Of a stretch of DNA of 64,000 nt, positions 51,768-60,316 are shown in pieces; the stretch's first letter is position 1; each line of letters begins with the position of its first letter. The stretch lies in NCBI RefSeq assembly GCF_018403225.1, contig NZ_BOSG01000001.1:1488001-1552000 (forward strand), in the 5' to 3' direction. Source of the stretch: Paenibacillus sp. J23TS9. GTDB lineage: Bacteria > Bacillota > Bacilli > Paenibacillales > Paenibacillaceae. Below the pieces are notes generated by a model. It did no database searches. It was not told the DNA's origin and was given only the letters and a program-made list of their open reading frames with translations. The position numbers and the translations under genes were made by a program.

Positions 51768-51904
51768 ATTTTCACCTCACTAAGTAATGTTTTCCGAATC
51801 CTGGCTTTCAATAAATTCAATATAAATGCTTAACTATCCTGCCCGTTAGCGCAACGCCTGAGGTCAATCGACATTCCAAAAGAAATAGCTGCAACAAATA
51901 AAAT

Positions 51905-51931
51905 AATAAAAAAGAGCCGCAGCGATGCGGC
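51905..51931 (-). terminator. terminator after second anti-sigma gene
   Basis: On the minus strand GCCGCA-TCGC-TGCGGC, then CTCTTTTTTATT. It stands 40 nt after the anti-sigma stop. Confidence 0.75.
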
Positions 51932-51970
51932 CATTATACAAGTATGTTCTTTTCATTCGGTAACTTGTGA

Positions 51971-52729
51971 TCAAGTTCTCGGCTTAATTGAAATGCCCAG
52001 CTTTTTTAAGAAGGGCTGCAGCTGCTGTACCACTTGCTCTATATTTGTCTGATCTTCCTTTGTAAGCCGTTCTAGATGAACCCTACCATCCGGATCAAGC
52101 GTTTTCTCGTCATATGTCTTCAACTCATTGATTAAGATTTGAAACTCATTGAATTCTTCTTTGCTGAGTATTTGCTTTGCTTCATGTAACTGTTCTTTCC
52201 AGAAAACAGAGCTATATAAAGGTTTAGCTATGCTCTTCGTTGGATGAACATTCTTTAATTTGTGAAAATAGGGCTCTAACTCAGTTAATAACCTTTTATA
52301 GTTTTTTTGCTCCCCTGCGCTCAATTTTTCCAAATTAAATTCCCCGTTCGTATCAGCCATTTTCACATTAAGGGGACCCAATTCTTTAAGCAAGGACATG
52401 AATTTTGTGAACTCCTCCCCACTTAGGATTTGCTTGGCGCTCTGCAGCTTTGCCTCCAGCTCATCATATTGCTGTGGAATGACTCCATACTCAGCGATAT
52501 TTTCTTGCGAACCATAGATGGAATCAGATAAATAGCTATACCCGGCAAAGGCACCCGCAGGTATTAATAATGAAGCAGCCAAAATACATGTCACGACCCA
52601 TTTTTTCATTCGTCTTCCTCCTTGATTGCGTGCAACTTGGTTTAGTATTTTTTCCTTGAGCTCCGCTGGTGCTGTCCATTCTTCGGTTTCTTCCTTAAAA
52701 GCAGTTCTCAACCTTTCATCGAGACTCAT
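51971..52729 (-). CDS. membrane anti-sigma factor (DUF3600-like), with internal repeat
   Basis: 252 residues. Short cytoplasmic N-terminus (about 1-40), a helix KWVVTCILAASLLIPAGAF, and an ectodomain made of two related halves: KLQSAKQILSGEEFTKFMSL ... DTNGEFNLEKLSAGEQKN ... LEPYFHKL and QLHEAKQILSKEEFNEFQIL ... DPDGRVHLERLTKEDQTN ... LQPFLKKL. Bacillus DUF3600 proteins have this kind of domain. It overlaps the sigma gene by 14 nt, as expected for an anti-sigma pair. Signal unknown. Confidence 0.82.
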   Translation of the reverse strand: MSLDERLRTAFKEETEEWTAPAELKEKILNQVARNQGGRRMKKWVVTCILAASLLIPAGAFAGYSYLSDSIYGSQENIAEYGVIPQQYDELEAKLQSAKQILSGEEFTKFMSLLKELGPLNVKMADTNGEFNLEKLSAGEQKNYKRLLTELEPYFHKLKNVHPTKSIAKPLYSSVFWKEQLHEAKQILSKEEFNEFQILINELKTYDEKTLDPDGRVHLERLTKEDQTNIEQVVQQLQPFLKKLGISIKPRT

Positions 52730-53303
52730 TTAGGTCCTCCACCTTCCCTATCCCCAGAATGTTAATTTTTTGTTTTTTGCGCATCTTTTGCAGAGCAGAA
52801 TGGATTCGTGATTTTACCGTTCCGAGAGGGATATCTAATGTGGCTGCAATCTCTTCTTGCGTGTAATCATTCAAATAATGGAGAATAACGACTTGCTTCA
52901 GCTTATAAGGAAGTCGATCCACGCTTGCAAGCAGCGATCGATTCGATACTTTGTTGACCACCTCACTGGAGAAATCGTAAACCACGGCCTGGTCAATCTG
53001 TTCAGCTTTTTTGAGAGTTCGTATATGTGTCCAATTCTTTCTTCGGTGAGCCTGGATTTGCCGCATAACCACGCCCATTAACCAAGGCCGAAACGGCCTG
53101 CTTACGTCAAATTTTTCAAGAGACCGATATACTTGAATATAAATCTCCTGAATGACATCCTCTGCATCGGATGATTCCCGAATGAAGAAATAAACGGTTT
53201 TGTAAACGTCATTAATGGTTGCTTCATATAATTCACCAAACGCATTCAGGCTCCCGTCCAGCGAAAGCGCAATGAGCCTTGTATATTCAGATGAATGGTT
53301 CAT
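52716..53303 (-). CDS. ECF RNA polymerase sigma factor, second pair
   Basis: 195 residues from ATG (AAGGAGGTG 7 nt upstream). Region 2: VYFFIRESSDAEDVIQEIYIQVYRSLEKFD and FRPWLMGVVMRQIQAHRRK. Region 4: LPYKLKQVVILHYLNDYTQEEIAATLDIPLGTVKSRIHSALQKMR. It has the size and motifs of SigV/SigX-type ECF factors. Its stop lies 14 nt inside the anti-sigma gene. Confidence 0.92.
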   Translation of the reverse strand: MNHSSEYTRLIALSLDGSLNAFGELYEATINDVYKTVYFFIRESSDAEDVIQEIYIQVYRSLEKFDVSRPFRPWLMGVVMRQIQAHRRKNWTHIRTLKKAEQIDQAVVYDFSSEVVNKVSNRSLLASVDRLPYKLKQVVILHYLNDYTQEEIAATLDIPLGTVKSRIHSALQKMRKKQKINILGIGKVEDLNESR

Positions 53304-53405
53304 CCGCCACCTCCTTCCCTTCGGGCCTACACTATATATTGGTCATAATCATGGATATCGTTCGAATTATTTTAAATATTGGACAAGCACTCCTATCAAC
53401 AAATG

Positions 53406-53437
53406 AAAAAGCCCGCTATTGATGCGGACTTTTTAAG
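53406..53437. terminator. hairpin terminator of unassigned gene
   Basis: AAAAAGCCCGC and GCGGACTTTTT can pair around TATTGAT (53406-53435). No gene ends next to it on either strand today, so it may mark a lost gene. The rest of 53437-53699 shows no gene. Confidence 0.5.
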
Positions 53438-53699
53438 ATGTATATGTGAGTTGACTATTCTATGGAGATCCGGTAATCACTTTAAATAACAGCAAAGACG
53501 ATCCGCTTCACCAATCCACGATCATCTACCCATTCACCACTCGTGAAATTAATATTTTACCTTTCTAAAATTAGACGCAATCAGATGTTATGAAGTTACG
53601 CTAATTGGACATTTGCAACCTATCCGGTCTGAATTCCGTCTGTTGGATTGTCAACGTCATGATCACTCATCAGACTGGAAATAGAAAGGGGATTTTTGC

Positions 53700-54782
53700 A
53701 TGAAAAAGAAACTGACCGTATTATTAACCTTGGCTGGTATACTTGGCACAACGACTGCAGTTACAGCTGAAAATCTAGCGGAAAAGGTTACAGGATACTT
53801 ACAAAAAGAAGTAAAGGTTCTTGTTAATGGACAAGACAGCAAGCTTACTCCTGTCTATATCAATGGAGAAGCTTATATTCCGGTTCGGGATGCTGCGGCT
53901 AAGCTTGGATATACTTTAAATTACGATAAAGCAAACAAAGAAATCGAGCTCGACGAAGCGGTTGACCTGATTCGAGCTTCCGGTGTGATCGTAAGCGTGC
54001 AGGCTCAAGAAGACGGGAAATACCGTATCGAGCTGCTCGGCAGCACATGGGTCATTTTGACGGTAGACAAATCGACAGCTATTCAAAATCTAGACGGCAC
54101 CATGCTAACCCCTGTCGATTTGAAAGCCGGAACGCAAATCGATGCAGAGTTCGGACCAGCCATGGCAACGAGTTTTCCGGGTCAGGCGCAAGCCGTAAGT
54201 ATTAACGTCCATGCAGACCGTGCGGTCAAAGAAGATACGATCCAAGCCGTGAAACATACGGATGACGGCTGGCAGGTTCAATTGGGCGACGCTTTGATCC
54301 TGAACGCAGGCAAAGAAACGCGTGTTATGACGTCCCAAGGCGAGTCCGTGAAGTGGGAGGATATGAAGGCCGGAATGAAAGCCACCGCCTACTACGGTCC
54401 ATTTGAGACGAAAAGCCTTCCTCCGCAAAGCCCCGTATTCCTAATCGTAGTTCAGGGTCAAGCCCCTGTTACGGACGGACTGAAAATGACGCCAGAGACC
54501 GCGCAGGAATACCGCAACTTGGCATGGTCGCAAGTGAATGCGCAAGTTGCCCATATTACAACGAAGCAAGACGAAGCCGCAGTCCACATTGTCTCTTCCA
54601 AAGAAGTTGGCGTATTGCCTTCGACTGCCGAGAAGAAGAAATTACTTGAAGACGTTCAGGCTGCAAGCGGTAATGTGGTGACGGTTACTTACAACACGGA
54701 CCAAGACGAGCTGCTTGGTCCATTGATAGTCGTGTTCGATTTCAACACCAAAGCTTTTATCGGCTTCAATGTTAGAAGATAA
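53700..54782 (+). CDS. secreted protein with copper-amine-oxidase-N (stalk) domain
   Basis: 360 residues. Signal peptide MKKKLTVLLTLAGILGTTTAVTA; near residues 40-85 the CAO-N/stalk motif VLVNGQDSKLTPVYINGEAYIPVRDAAAKLGYTLNYDKANKEIEL. The rest repeats beta-strand blocks, e.g. VDLKAGTQIDAEFGPAMATSFPGQ and EDMKAGMKATAYYGPFETKSLPPQ, which look like two copies of one domain. AAAGGGG 9 nt upstream of ATG. Stalk proteins are abundant in Paenibacillus cell walls. (Motif strings are read at residues 38-88 and about 139-245.). Confidence 0.85.
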   Translation: MKKKLTVLLTLAGILGTTTAVTAENLAEKVTGYLQKEVKVLVNGQDSKLTPVYINGEAYIPVRDAAAKLGYTLNYDKANKEIELDEAVDLIRASGVIVSVQAQEDGKYRIELLGSTWVILTVDKSTAIQNLDGTMLTPVDLKAGTQIDAEFGPAMATSFPGQAQAVSINVHADRAVKEDTIQAVKHTDDGWQVQLGDALILNAGKETRVMTSQGESVKWEDMKAGMKATAYYGPFETKSLPPQSPVFLIVVQGQAPVTDGLKMTPETAQEYRNLAWSQVNAQVAHITTKQDEAAVHIVSSKEVGVLPSTAEKKKLLEDVQAASGNVVTVTYNTDQDELLGPLIVVFDFNTKAFIGFNVRR

Positions 54783-54829
54783 ATGATTCTTAAGCAGTCG
54801 CCGTTGTATATTCTGGCGCCAAGGTCGTT

Positions 54830-55010
54830 TACATTATGTTATTCCTTAGGCATTTCGTTAAAGAAAGCTATATCATCGACTGCCAGCTCCACCGTCCAAT
54901 GACCGGGATTCGCCACCTTGCCGATGGCGATTCATAGTATTTTTCTGGGTATGGGATAGGTTGAATCATTCCGCTATCCTTGTATGCTGTACGAAGGGCT
55001 TTGCCCTAAT
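54830..55010 (-). pseudogene. unrecognised gene remnant
   Basis: The minus strand reads LRTAYKDSGMIQPIPYPEKY, breaks at about 54935, and continues in another frame as AIGKVANPGHWTVELAVDDI, then AFFNEMPKEYIM and TAA at 54832-54830. The switch between two frames with coding-like sequence indicates a frameshifted remnant. A GAGGAGG and TTG lie a little upstream but the frame stops at once. Family not recognised. Confidence 0.4.
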
Positions 55011-55117
55011 CTAGCAATAACTTTTATAAATCCAAGAGAATACCTCCTCTTTCATCTATGAAGTAAACTTTTTTGTTTGAAAGACAATGTATAAGTTAAT
55101 TACCTCCTGCACACACT

Positions 55118-55153
55118 AATCGTGTTACAATTTGTTAAAAATGTAACACGATT
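55118..55153. repeat. 12-bp inverted repeat upstream of ypdA
   Basis: AATCGTGTTACA (55118-55129) and TGTAACACGATT (55142-55153) are perfect inverted copies 12 nt apart. It could be a stem-loop or a regulator site. It lies about 230 nt before the YpdA start; the rest of 55011-55383 is AT-rich, with no gene seen. Confidence 0.5.
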
Positions 55154-55383
55154 TACTAGTTTGGTAGCATGATATTGTATAGATATATTGAAATTCTATC
55201 ACTAATGATTCGCTTGTCATTGCTACGTGTTCGAAATCCTACCTTACATAGGGAATTACGTTTAGCTTAAAGCTAAATCAAAAATTAACGATCAATGGAC
55301 AAATCCAATCGAATTGTAAAATAAATAATATTTTTTGGGTAAAACAGCAAAATTATCAACCAAGATTAAGGAGATAATTATAG

Positions 55384-56379
55384 ATGTATGATGTTGTCAT
55401 TATAGGTGGAGGACCTTGCGGCTTAGCTACTGGCCTTGCTCTTCAAGAAAAGGGAATCAGCTATGTAATTGTTGAAAAGGATGCGATTGTGAACTCAATT
55501 GTTAATTGCCCATTAGATATGCGGTTTTATAGTACTTCAGACCGTCTGGAAATTGGTAATATCCCCTTCCTATCACAAGAAGTAAGGCCTACACGAACGG
55601 AGCTTTTAAAATATTATCGTCTTGTTACTGAACGACAAAGTATTCATATTAAATGCTTTCAAAAGGTTAAAAGTATTTCGAAGAATACTAATTCATTTAC
55701 AGTTCATGCTGTAGATCGTATCGGAACAACAATTCCCTATCAAGCTCGTATGATTGTTTTGGCTACAGGGATCTTTGATCATCCGAAAAGGATCGGTGTT
55801 GAAGGAGAAGATATGTCGAAGGTTATGCACTATTATAAAGAGGGGCATTCTTTTCATGGACAAGACGTAACCGTGGTAGGAGGCAAAAACTCTGCTGTCG
55901 AAGCAGCTATCGACCTTTATCGTAACGGGGCACGCGTAACACTTGTCCATCGTGGAGACACTGTTTACAAAGGAATTAAACCATCTTTACTTTTAGATAT
56001 ACGAAATTTCATCGAAAAGGAAAAAATTAAATTTTATCCCAATTCCAGTGTGGAGAAGATACTTGATACTACAGTTTGTTTAAATACACCGGAAGGGTTG
56101 GTTACGATCTCAAATGACTATGTATTTTCACTAATTGGATATCAACCCGATACAACAATGCTACAAAGCATTGGGATAGAGATTGATTCTTCAACATTGG
56201 TACCTTCCTTTAATCCAGAAACGTATGAATCGAACGTTGAAAACGCCTTTCTTGCAGGTGTTGTAACTGGAGGCACTACAAATCGTGTTTATATCGAAGA
56301 TGGACGATTCCATGGAATACTAATAGCTGAAGAAATTGAGCGACGCCTTAATTGGGAAAAACAGACACTTGCTAAATAG
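55384..56379 (+). CDS. ypdA: YpdA-family putative bacillithiol disulfide reductase
   Basis: 331 residues. FAD site VVIIGGGPCGLATGLALQEK with the conserved Cys12 of this family in GGGPCG; FYSTSDRLEIGNIPF, the YpdA hallmark; RPTRTELLKYYRLV; NADPH site DVTVVGGKNSAVEAAIDLYRNG with HRGD; and the C-terminal FAD motif FLAGVVTGGTTNRVYIEDGRFHG. YpdA (Bdr) recycles oxidised bacillithiol with NADPH in the cytoplasm. AAGGAG lies 10 nt before the ATG. It stands alone; the inverted repeat at 55118 may belong to its control. Confidence 0.9.
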   Translation: MYDVVIIGGGPCGLATGLALQEKGISYVIVEKDAIVNSIVNCPLDMRFYSTSDRLEIGNIPFLSQEVRPTRTELLKYYRLVTERQSIHIKCFQKVKSISKNTNSFTVHAVDRIGTTIPYQARMIVLATGIFDHPKRIGVEGEDMSKVMHYYKEGHSFHGQDVTVVGGKNSAVEAAIDLYRNGARVTLVHRGDTVYKGIKPSLLLDIRNFIEKEKIKFYPNSSVEKILDTTVCLNTPEGLVTISNDYVFSLIGYQPDTTMLQSIGIEIDSSTLVPSFNPETYESNVENAFLAGVVTGGTTNRVYIEDGRFHGILIAEEIERRLNWEKQTLAK

Positions 56380-56518
56380 GTGTCTGTTCTCTCTTTTCCT
56401 TGCTATTTATCGTACCCATCAGCTACTTACCTATTTCTCCAGTTCGGTTATAGTTAAAAGTCGATCTCAAGTCAAAATAATATTCCTTCGGTCAACTTCA
56501 TCTTTGTTGGATATTGTA

Positions 56519-56571
56519 TTGACACTACATTACACGTAATCTACAATAAAATGAAAGTAAGCACTTGCATT
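56519..56571 (+). promoter_or_regulatory. TetR promoter and operator copy 1
   Basis: TTGACA (56519-56524), 17-nt spacer, TACAAT (56542-56547). The 22-bp imperfect palindrome at 56550-56571 has arms AATGAAAGT and ACTTGCATT; it covers the expected start point. The same palindrome stands at 57227-57248. This is a strong sign of autorepression. Confidence 0.72.
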
Positions 56572-56589
56572 AAGGGGGGGGATGAACTT

Positions 56590-57177
56590 ATGAGTGCTAA
56601 TCCGACTACAAGCGAAAAAATATTGCTGGCAACCATCAACCTTATGGCAGAAAAAGGATATGACAGCACAACAACCAAAGAAATCGCGTTAGCTGCCGGA
56701 GTGAACGAAGTCACTTTATTTCGGCATTTTGGAACGAAAGAAAAACTGCTTGAGGCCGCCTTTAGCCGATTCCACTATGGTAATGAGATGACTAGGGTTT
56801 TTAACGAGGGTCTTAAAGGACATCTGCATGAGGATCTGCTAACAGTGAGTCGAACGTATCATAACATCATGAACCGAAACAGTAAACTAATATCCATCGC
56901 GCTTAAAGGAAGTAGTACTCTACCTGATTCTGTTCTACAAGAGGCTTCGCGCAATCCGAAACAATTGAAAAATTTGCTCGCTGATTATCTAACTACAATG
57001 TCATCAGAAGGCAAAGTGGTCTCCTCAAATCCTGAAATCCAAGCATTATCGTTTATGTGGATGAATTACGGGGCTTTCATCAGTAGACTAAATGCCAAAG
57101 AAGCGGTCTCGGAAGAAACACTTGACGAATTTATTGAAGAAAGCGTTAGCGTATTTACGAAAGCACTTAGCCCTTAG
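56590..57177 (+). CDS. TetR-family regulator of the dehalogenase locus
   Basis: 195 residues from ATG 56590, after a G8 run (56574-56581) that serves as ribosome site. HTH: SEKILLATINLMAEKGYDST, TTKEIALAAGVNEVTLFRHFGTKEKLLEAA. The C-terminal domain (NIMNRNSKLISIALKGSS, MSSEGKVVSSNPEIQALSFM) is the ligand pocket. It is followed by the haloalkane dehalogenase gene on the same strand, with a repeated 22-bp palindrome before each gene. A halogenated compound or its product could be the inducer (inference). Confidence 0.9.
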   Translation: MSANPTTSEKILLATINLMAEKGYDSTTTKEIALAAGVNEVTLFRHFGTKEKLLEAAFSRFHYGNEMTRVFNEGLKGHLHEDLLTVSRTYHNIMNRNSKLISIALKGSSTLPDSVLQEASRNPKQLKNLLADYLTTMSSEGKVVSSNPEIQALSFMWMNYGAFISRLNAKEAVSEETLDEFIEESVSVFTKALSP

Positions 57178-57226
57178 TTATTGTTTTCTCTGAGAACAGT
57201 TCCGAAGAGGCTTTTCTTAGAAAACA

Positions 57227-57271
57227 AATGAAAGTATGTGCTTGCATTCATCAATGCATGCATTTACATAT
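57227..57271 (+). promoter_or_regulatory. haloalkane dehalogenase promoter with TetR operator copy 2
   Basis: The palindrome at 57227-57248 (arms AATGAAAGT and GCTTGCATT) differs from copy 1 at three positions in the centre. Its right end TTGCAT (57243-57248) can be the -35 box, with TACATA 17 nt later (57266-57271). Confidence 0.65.
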
Positions 57272-57294
57272 AACAACGAAAGGTGAGATTCTGA

Positions 57295-58173
57295 ATGATC
57301 ATGCCGTCTTTTCCCTACGAAAAAAAGCGTCAACGAGTACTTGGCCTAGAAATGGCCTATGTAGATGAAGGAAGTGGAGATCCGATTGTCTTCCTACATG
57401 GCAACCCTACTTCCTCTTATCTCTGGCGTGAAATTCTTCCTTATGCTCGAGAGTTTGGCCGTTGTATTGCACCTGATCTCATAGGTATGGGTGATTCGGA
57501 GAAAATTCCCCATAGTGGTACCGACTCTTACACCTTTGTAGAGAATCGTCGTTATCTCGATGCCCTGTTGGATCAGATTGGTGTTCACCAGCATGTTACT
57601 TTTGTGGTGCACGATTGGGGATCGGCACTGGGATTTGATTGGGCCTACCGTCATCCAAAGGCCGTTAAAGGGATCGCATACATGGAGGGAATCATAAAAC
57701 CTCGTAGTTGGAGCGAGCTTCCGGAACGGGGGCGGAAAATTTTCCAGGCATTACGATCAGAGGAAGGTGAACAGATGGTGTTAGAACACAACTCGTTCAT
57801 CGAGACTAACCTTCCAATCGGCATTCTGCGTAAGTTGACTGAGAAAGAGATGACTGAATATCGTAGGCCGTTCTCGCTGCCTGGTGAAGGCCGCCGCCCG
57901 ACGTTAACCTGGCCGCGGCAACTTCCGTTTGATGGGGATCCCGCTGATGTGACTGACATTGTTACCACGTACGGAGAGTGGTTGGCACGGAGCTCCGTCC
58001 CGAAACTCTTCGTCAATTGTGATCCAGGTACTATGCCAATTTCTCATGTTGAGTTTTGCCGTACCTGGTCAATGCAAACAGAGATCACCGTCCGTGGACT
58101 TCATTATCCCCAGGAAGATTCGCCTCATGAAATTGGCGAGGCGCTTGCTGCCTGGTTAAAGGATCTAATCTAG
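57295..58173 (+). CDS. dhaA: haloalkane dehalogenase (HLD-II type)
   Basis: 292 residues of the alpha/beta-hydrolase fold. All catalytic parts are visible: halide-binding Asn37 in LHGNPTSSYLW, nucleophile Asp107 and Trp108 in VVHDWGSALGFDWA, Glu131 in IAYMEGIIKP and catalytic His270 in GLHYPQEDSPHEIG. This D-E-H pentad is that of the DhaA/LinB subfamily, which splits carbon-halogen bonds in haloalkanes, giving alcohol and halide. AAGGTGAG lies 8 nt before ATG. Such genes are found mostly in Proteobacteria and Actinobacteria; in a Firmicute with its own TetR and operator it looks acquired. Natural substrate unknown. Confidence 0.92.
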   Translation: MIMPSFPYEKKRQRVLGLEMAYVDEGSGDPIVFLHGNPTSSYLWREILPYAREFGRCIAPDLIGMGDSEKIPHSGTDSYTFVENRRYLDALLDQIGVHQHVTFVVHDWGSALGFDWAYRHPKAVKGIAYMEGIIKPRSWSELPERGRKIFQALRSEEGEQMVLEHNSFIETNLPIGILRKLTEKEMTEYRRPFSLPGEGRRPTLTWPRQLPFDGDPADVTDIVTTYGEWLARSSVPKLFVNCDPGTMPISHVEFCRTWSMQTEITVRGLHYPQEDSPHEIGEALAAWLKDLI

Positions 58174-58191
58174 CCGCTAAGGATCTTCTAG

Positions 58192-58848
58192 GGATGGCTA
58201 AAAAATAAAAAGCGATTCGTACTTCTCGCTGCAGCGGACGGGCAAGACCGCGTAACGCTCAAATCGGTACTGCAACTGTTCAAGAACCGTCAGATTCTCT
58301 TTGTCATTCTGTATATTTTGTTCTATGTGGCGGCTGAAGCCGGGTTCTTGAATTTCTTCCCGATCTTCTACACTTCACTCAACATTGCCGGAATGTCTGC
58401 CGATCAAAAGGCTTCAACGGCAGCTTATATCATTACCAGCTTCGCATTCCTCTTTACGATCGGCCGCTTTCTTGGAGGATTTATCATCCTCAAACTTGGT
58501 GACCGCCGGACATTGGTCGCGTTCTCGCTGTTTGCCCTGCTGTCACTGATCCTTGGCCGTATTCTGGTCACTAACACCAGCTACCTGATGATGCTCTTCG
58601 GACTTGCCATGTCGGTATTGTTCCCTACTGCACAGGGCATTGCATCCAAGCTCACGAAGCAGACCGGCTCCCTGCAAGGCGTTATTTATGTCGCATCCGG
58701 TCTCGGCGGCGCAGTTGTTGGACTTTTGATCGGCCAGGTATCCGACGCTTTTGGCATACAAAACGGGTTTAATATGCTCTTTGTCTTCACAGCGATCATT
58801 ACCGTTTTGGCCCTCCTGATCAAAACGCCTAAACAGGAACAGGCCTGA
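58192..58848 (+). pseudogene. C-terminal half of an MFS transporter
   Basis: The plus-strand frame is open from 58192, just after a TAG, without a start codon or ribosome site. It reads TLKSVLQLFKNRQILFVILY (end of the central loop, start of helix 7), then about six helices: FLNFFPIFYTSLNIAG, FLFTIGRFLGGFIILKLGDRR, LMMLFGLAMSVLFPTAQGIAS and LGGAVVGLLIGQVSDAFG. The N-terminal six helices are missing. A deletion has probably joined the dehalogenase end to the second half of a transporter gene. Confidence 0.75.
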
Positions 58849-58913
58849 GTTAGGAACATTCTGAATTCATTACGCAGTAAAATATACAAGACGATCTTTT
58901 CGATGAAAAACTT

Positions 58914-58951
58914 AAAACAGCATGTCTCCCCTCAGGAGATATGCTGTTTCC
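58914..58951. terminator. bidirectional terminator between MFS fragment and MFS gene
   Basis: AAACAGCATGTCTCC (58915-58929) and GGAGATATGCTGTTT (58935-58949) pair over 15 positions with one G:T. Confidence 0.8.
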
Positions 58952-58982
58952 ATTTGCACAAAAAGACACTCACGAAATTAGC

Positions 58983-60194
58983 TTACTCTACGGCTTCTGA
59001 AGCCGTTTTGCGAATCGTCTTTACAGCGGACTGCCGTTTATGATGGATAAAATAGTACAGGATGATGGCTGCCAATGCGACGATGCCGGCAGCCGCAAAC
59101 ATCGTGCGGTAATTGGAATGAGAGCTAATCAAGCCCATGACATACGAGCCTGCCCCATATCCCAGATCGAACAATAAAAAGAACGTGCCGTTGGCTGCGC
59201 CCGTTCGATGCATAGGAGACAGCTTCATGGCGAGCGCCTGGATACAAGGAAAAAGAGCACCATATCCGATTCCCATGAAAGCACCCGATAACAGCACCAT
59301 GCTTCCCGTGTGGGATTGACTCAATAGAAGCAGGCCCAATCCGAATAAAATAAATCCGGGATAAAACAAAACATGCTCGTTAAATTTATCGAATATTTTG
59401 CCTACCAGCGGTCTGAAAACCACAATCATCACAGCAAACACGATAAAAAACGTGCTGGCCACTTTGGATTGGTGAATTTCATTGGCGAACGGCGCAATAA
59501 ATCCGGCAATCGGGCTGTATGAGAAAGCTAATACAAATCCCACGATTGAAATGGGCAGAGCTTTCAGTTCGAAGATCTCTCGCAGGCTGAAGCTACTTTT
59601 CGCAGCGGTTGGTTTGGATTTAATCGATGTATCTTGGTCTTTGATCGGTAGCACAAACAGCAGGGACAGAAACGCGATCACGGTAATAACAGACAGTAGC
59701 AGCATTCCGTTTTTATCCTGCCACAATAACAGGCCGAATGCCGGTCCGATAACCATGGCAATGCTCATAAACATGCTGTAATAACCCATTCCCTCCCCTT
59801 TTCGGGTATTGGGAATCAGTGAAGCAGCAATCGTGCTTGTCGCTGTCGATGCAACCGCATAACTCATGCCGTGAAGAAAACGAATCACTAGGAATAATGC
59901 GATTCCACTTGCCCCGAAATAGCAGATGCAGGCAAGCAAAAATATGCCAAGCCCGATCAGCGCCATCTTCTTGTTACCGAAACGATCCACCCAGAATCCG
60001 GAAAACGGCCTGATTAAGACGCCTCCAACCACATAAATCGTGATCACCAGACCCATCTGCTGTACATTGCCGCTTAAATGATCTCCCACATATAAAGGGA
60101 AGGCCGTGGCCGTCACATAAAAAGTCAGGAACATAAAAAAACTGCTCAAACAAACAATCACAAAATTTTTGGTCCATATCTTACCTTCTGACAT
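58983..60194 (-). CDS. MFS transporter (divergent to LysR gene)
   Basis: 403 residues, twelve helices. A-motif loop GFWVDRFGNKKMALIGLG between helices 2 and 3, RFLHGMSYAVASTATSTIAASLIPNTRKGEGMGYYS, and GAANGTFFLLFDLGYGAGSYVMG in helix 11, as in drug:H+ antiporters of the YfhI/AraJ-like group. The start lies close to the divergent LysR gene, which probably regulates it. Substrate unknown. Confidence 0.9.
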   Translation of the reverse strand: MSEGKIWTKNFVIVCLSSFFMFLTFYVTATAFPLYVGDHLSGNVQQMGLVITIYVVGGVLIRPFSGFWVDRFGNKKMALIGLGIFLLACICYFGASGIALFLVIRFLHGMSYAVASTATSTIAASLIPNTRKGEGMGYYSMFMSIAMVIGPAFGLLLWQDKNGMLLLSVITVIAFLSLLFVLPIKDQDTSIKSKPTAAKSSFSLREIFELKALPISIVGFVLAFSYSPIAGFIAPFANEIHQSKVASTFFIVFAVMIVVFRPLVGKIFDKFNEHVLFYPGFILFGLGLLLLSQSHTGSMVLLSGAFMGIGYGALFPCIQALAMKLSPMHRTGAANGTFFLLFDLGYGAGSYVMGLISSHSNYRTMFAAAGIVALAAIILYYFIHHKRQSAVKTIRKTASEAVE

Positions 60195-60316
60195 TCTCTC
60201 TACTCCATCCTTTCCGAATCAACAGCATGTGAAATATTATACAAAAAAACCTTATATCATGTATAATACTAATTATATAATTTATATATAACATTGATGT
60301 GATATAGGAGGTCATG

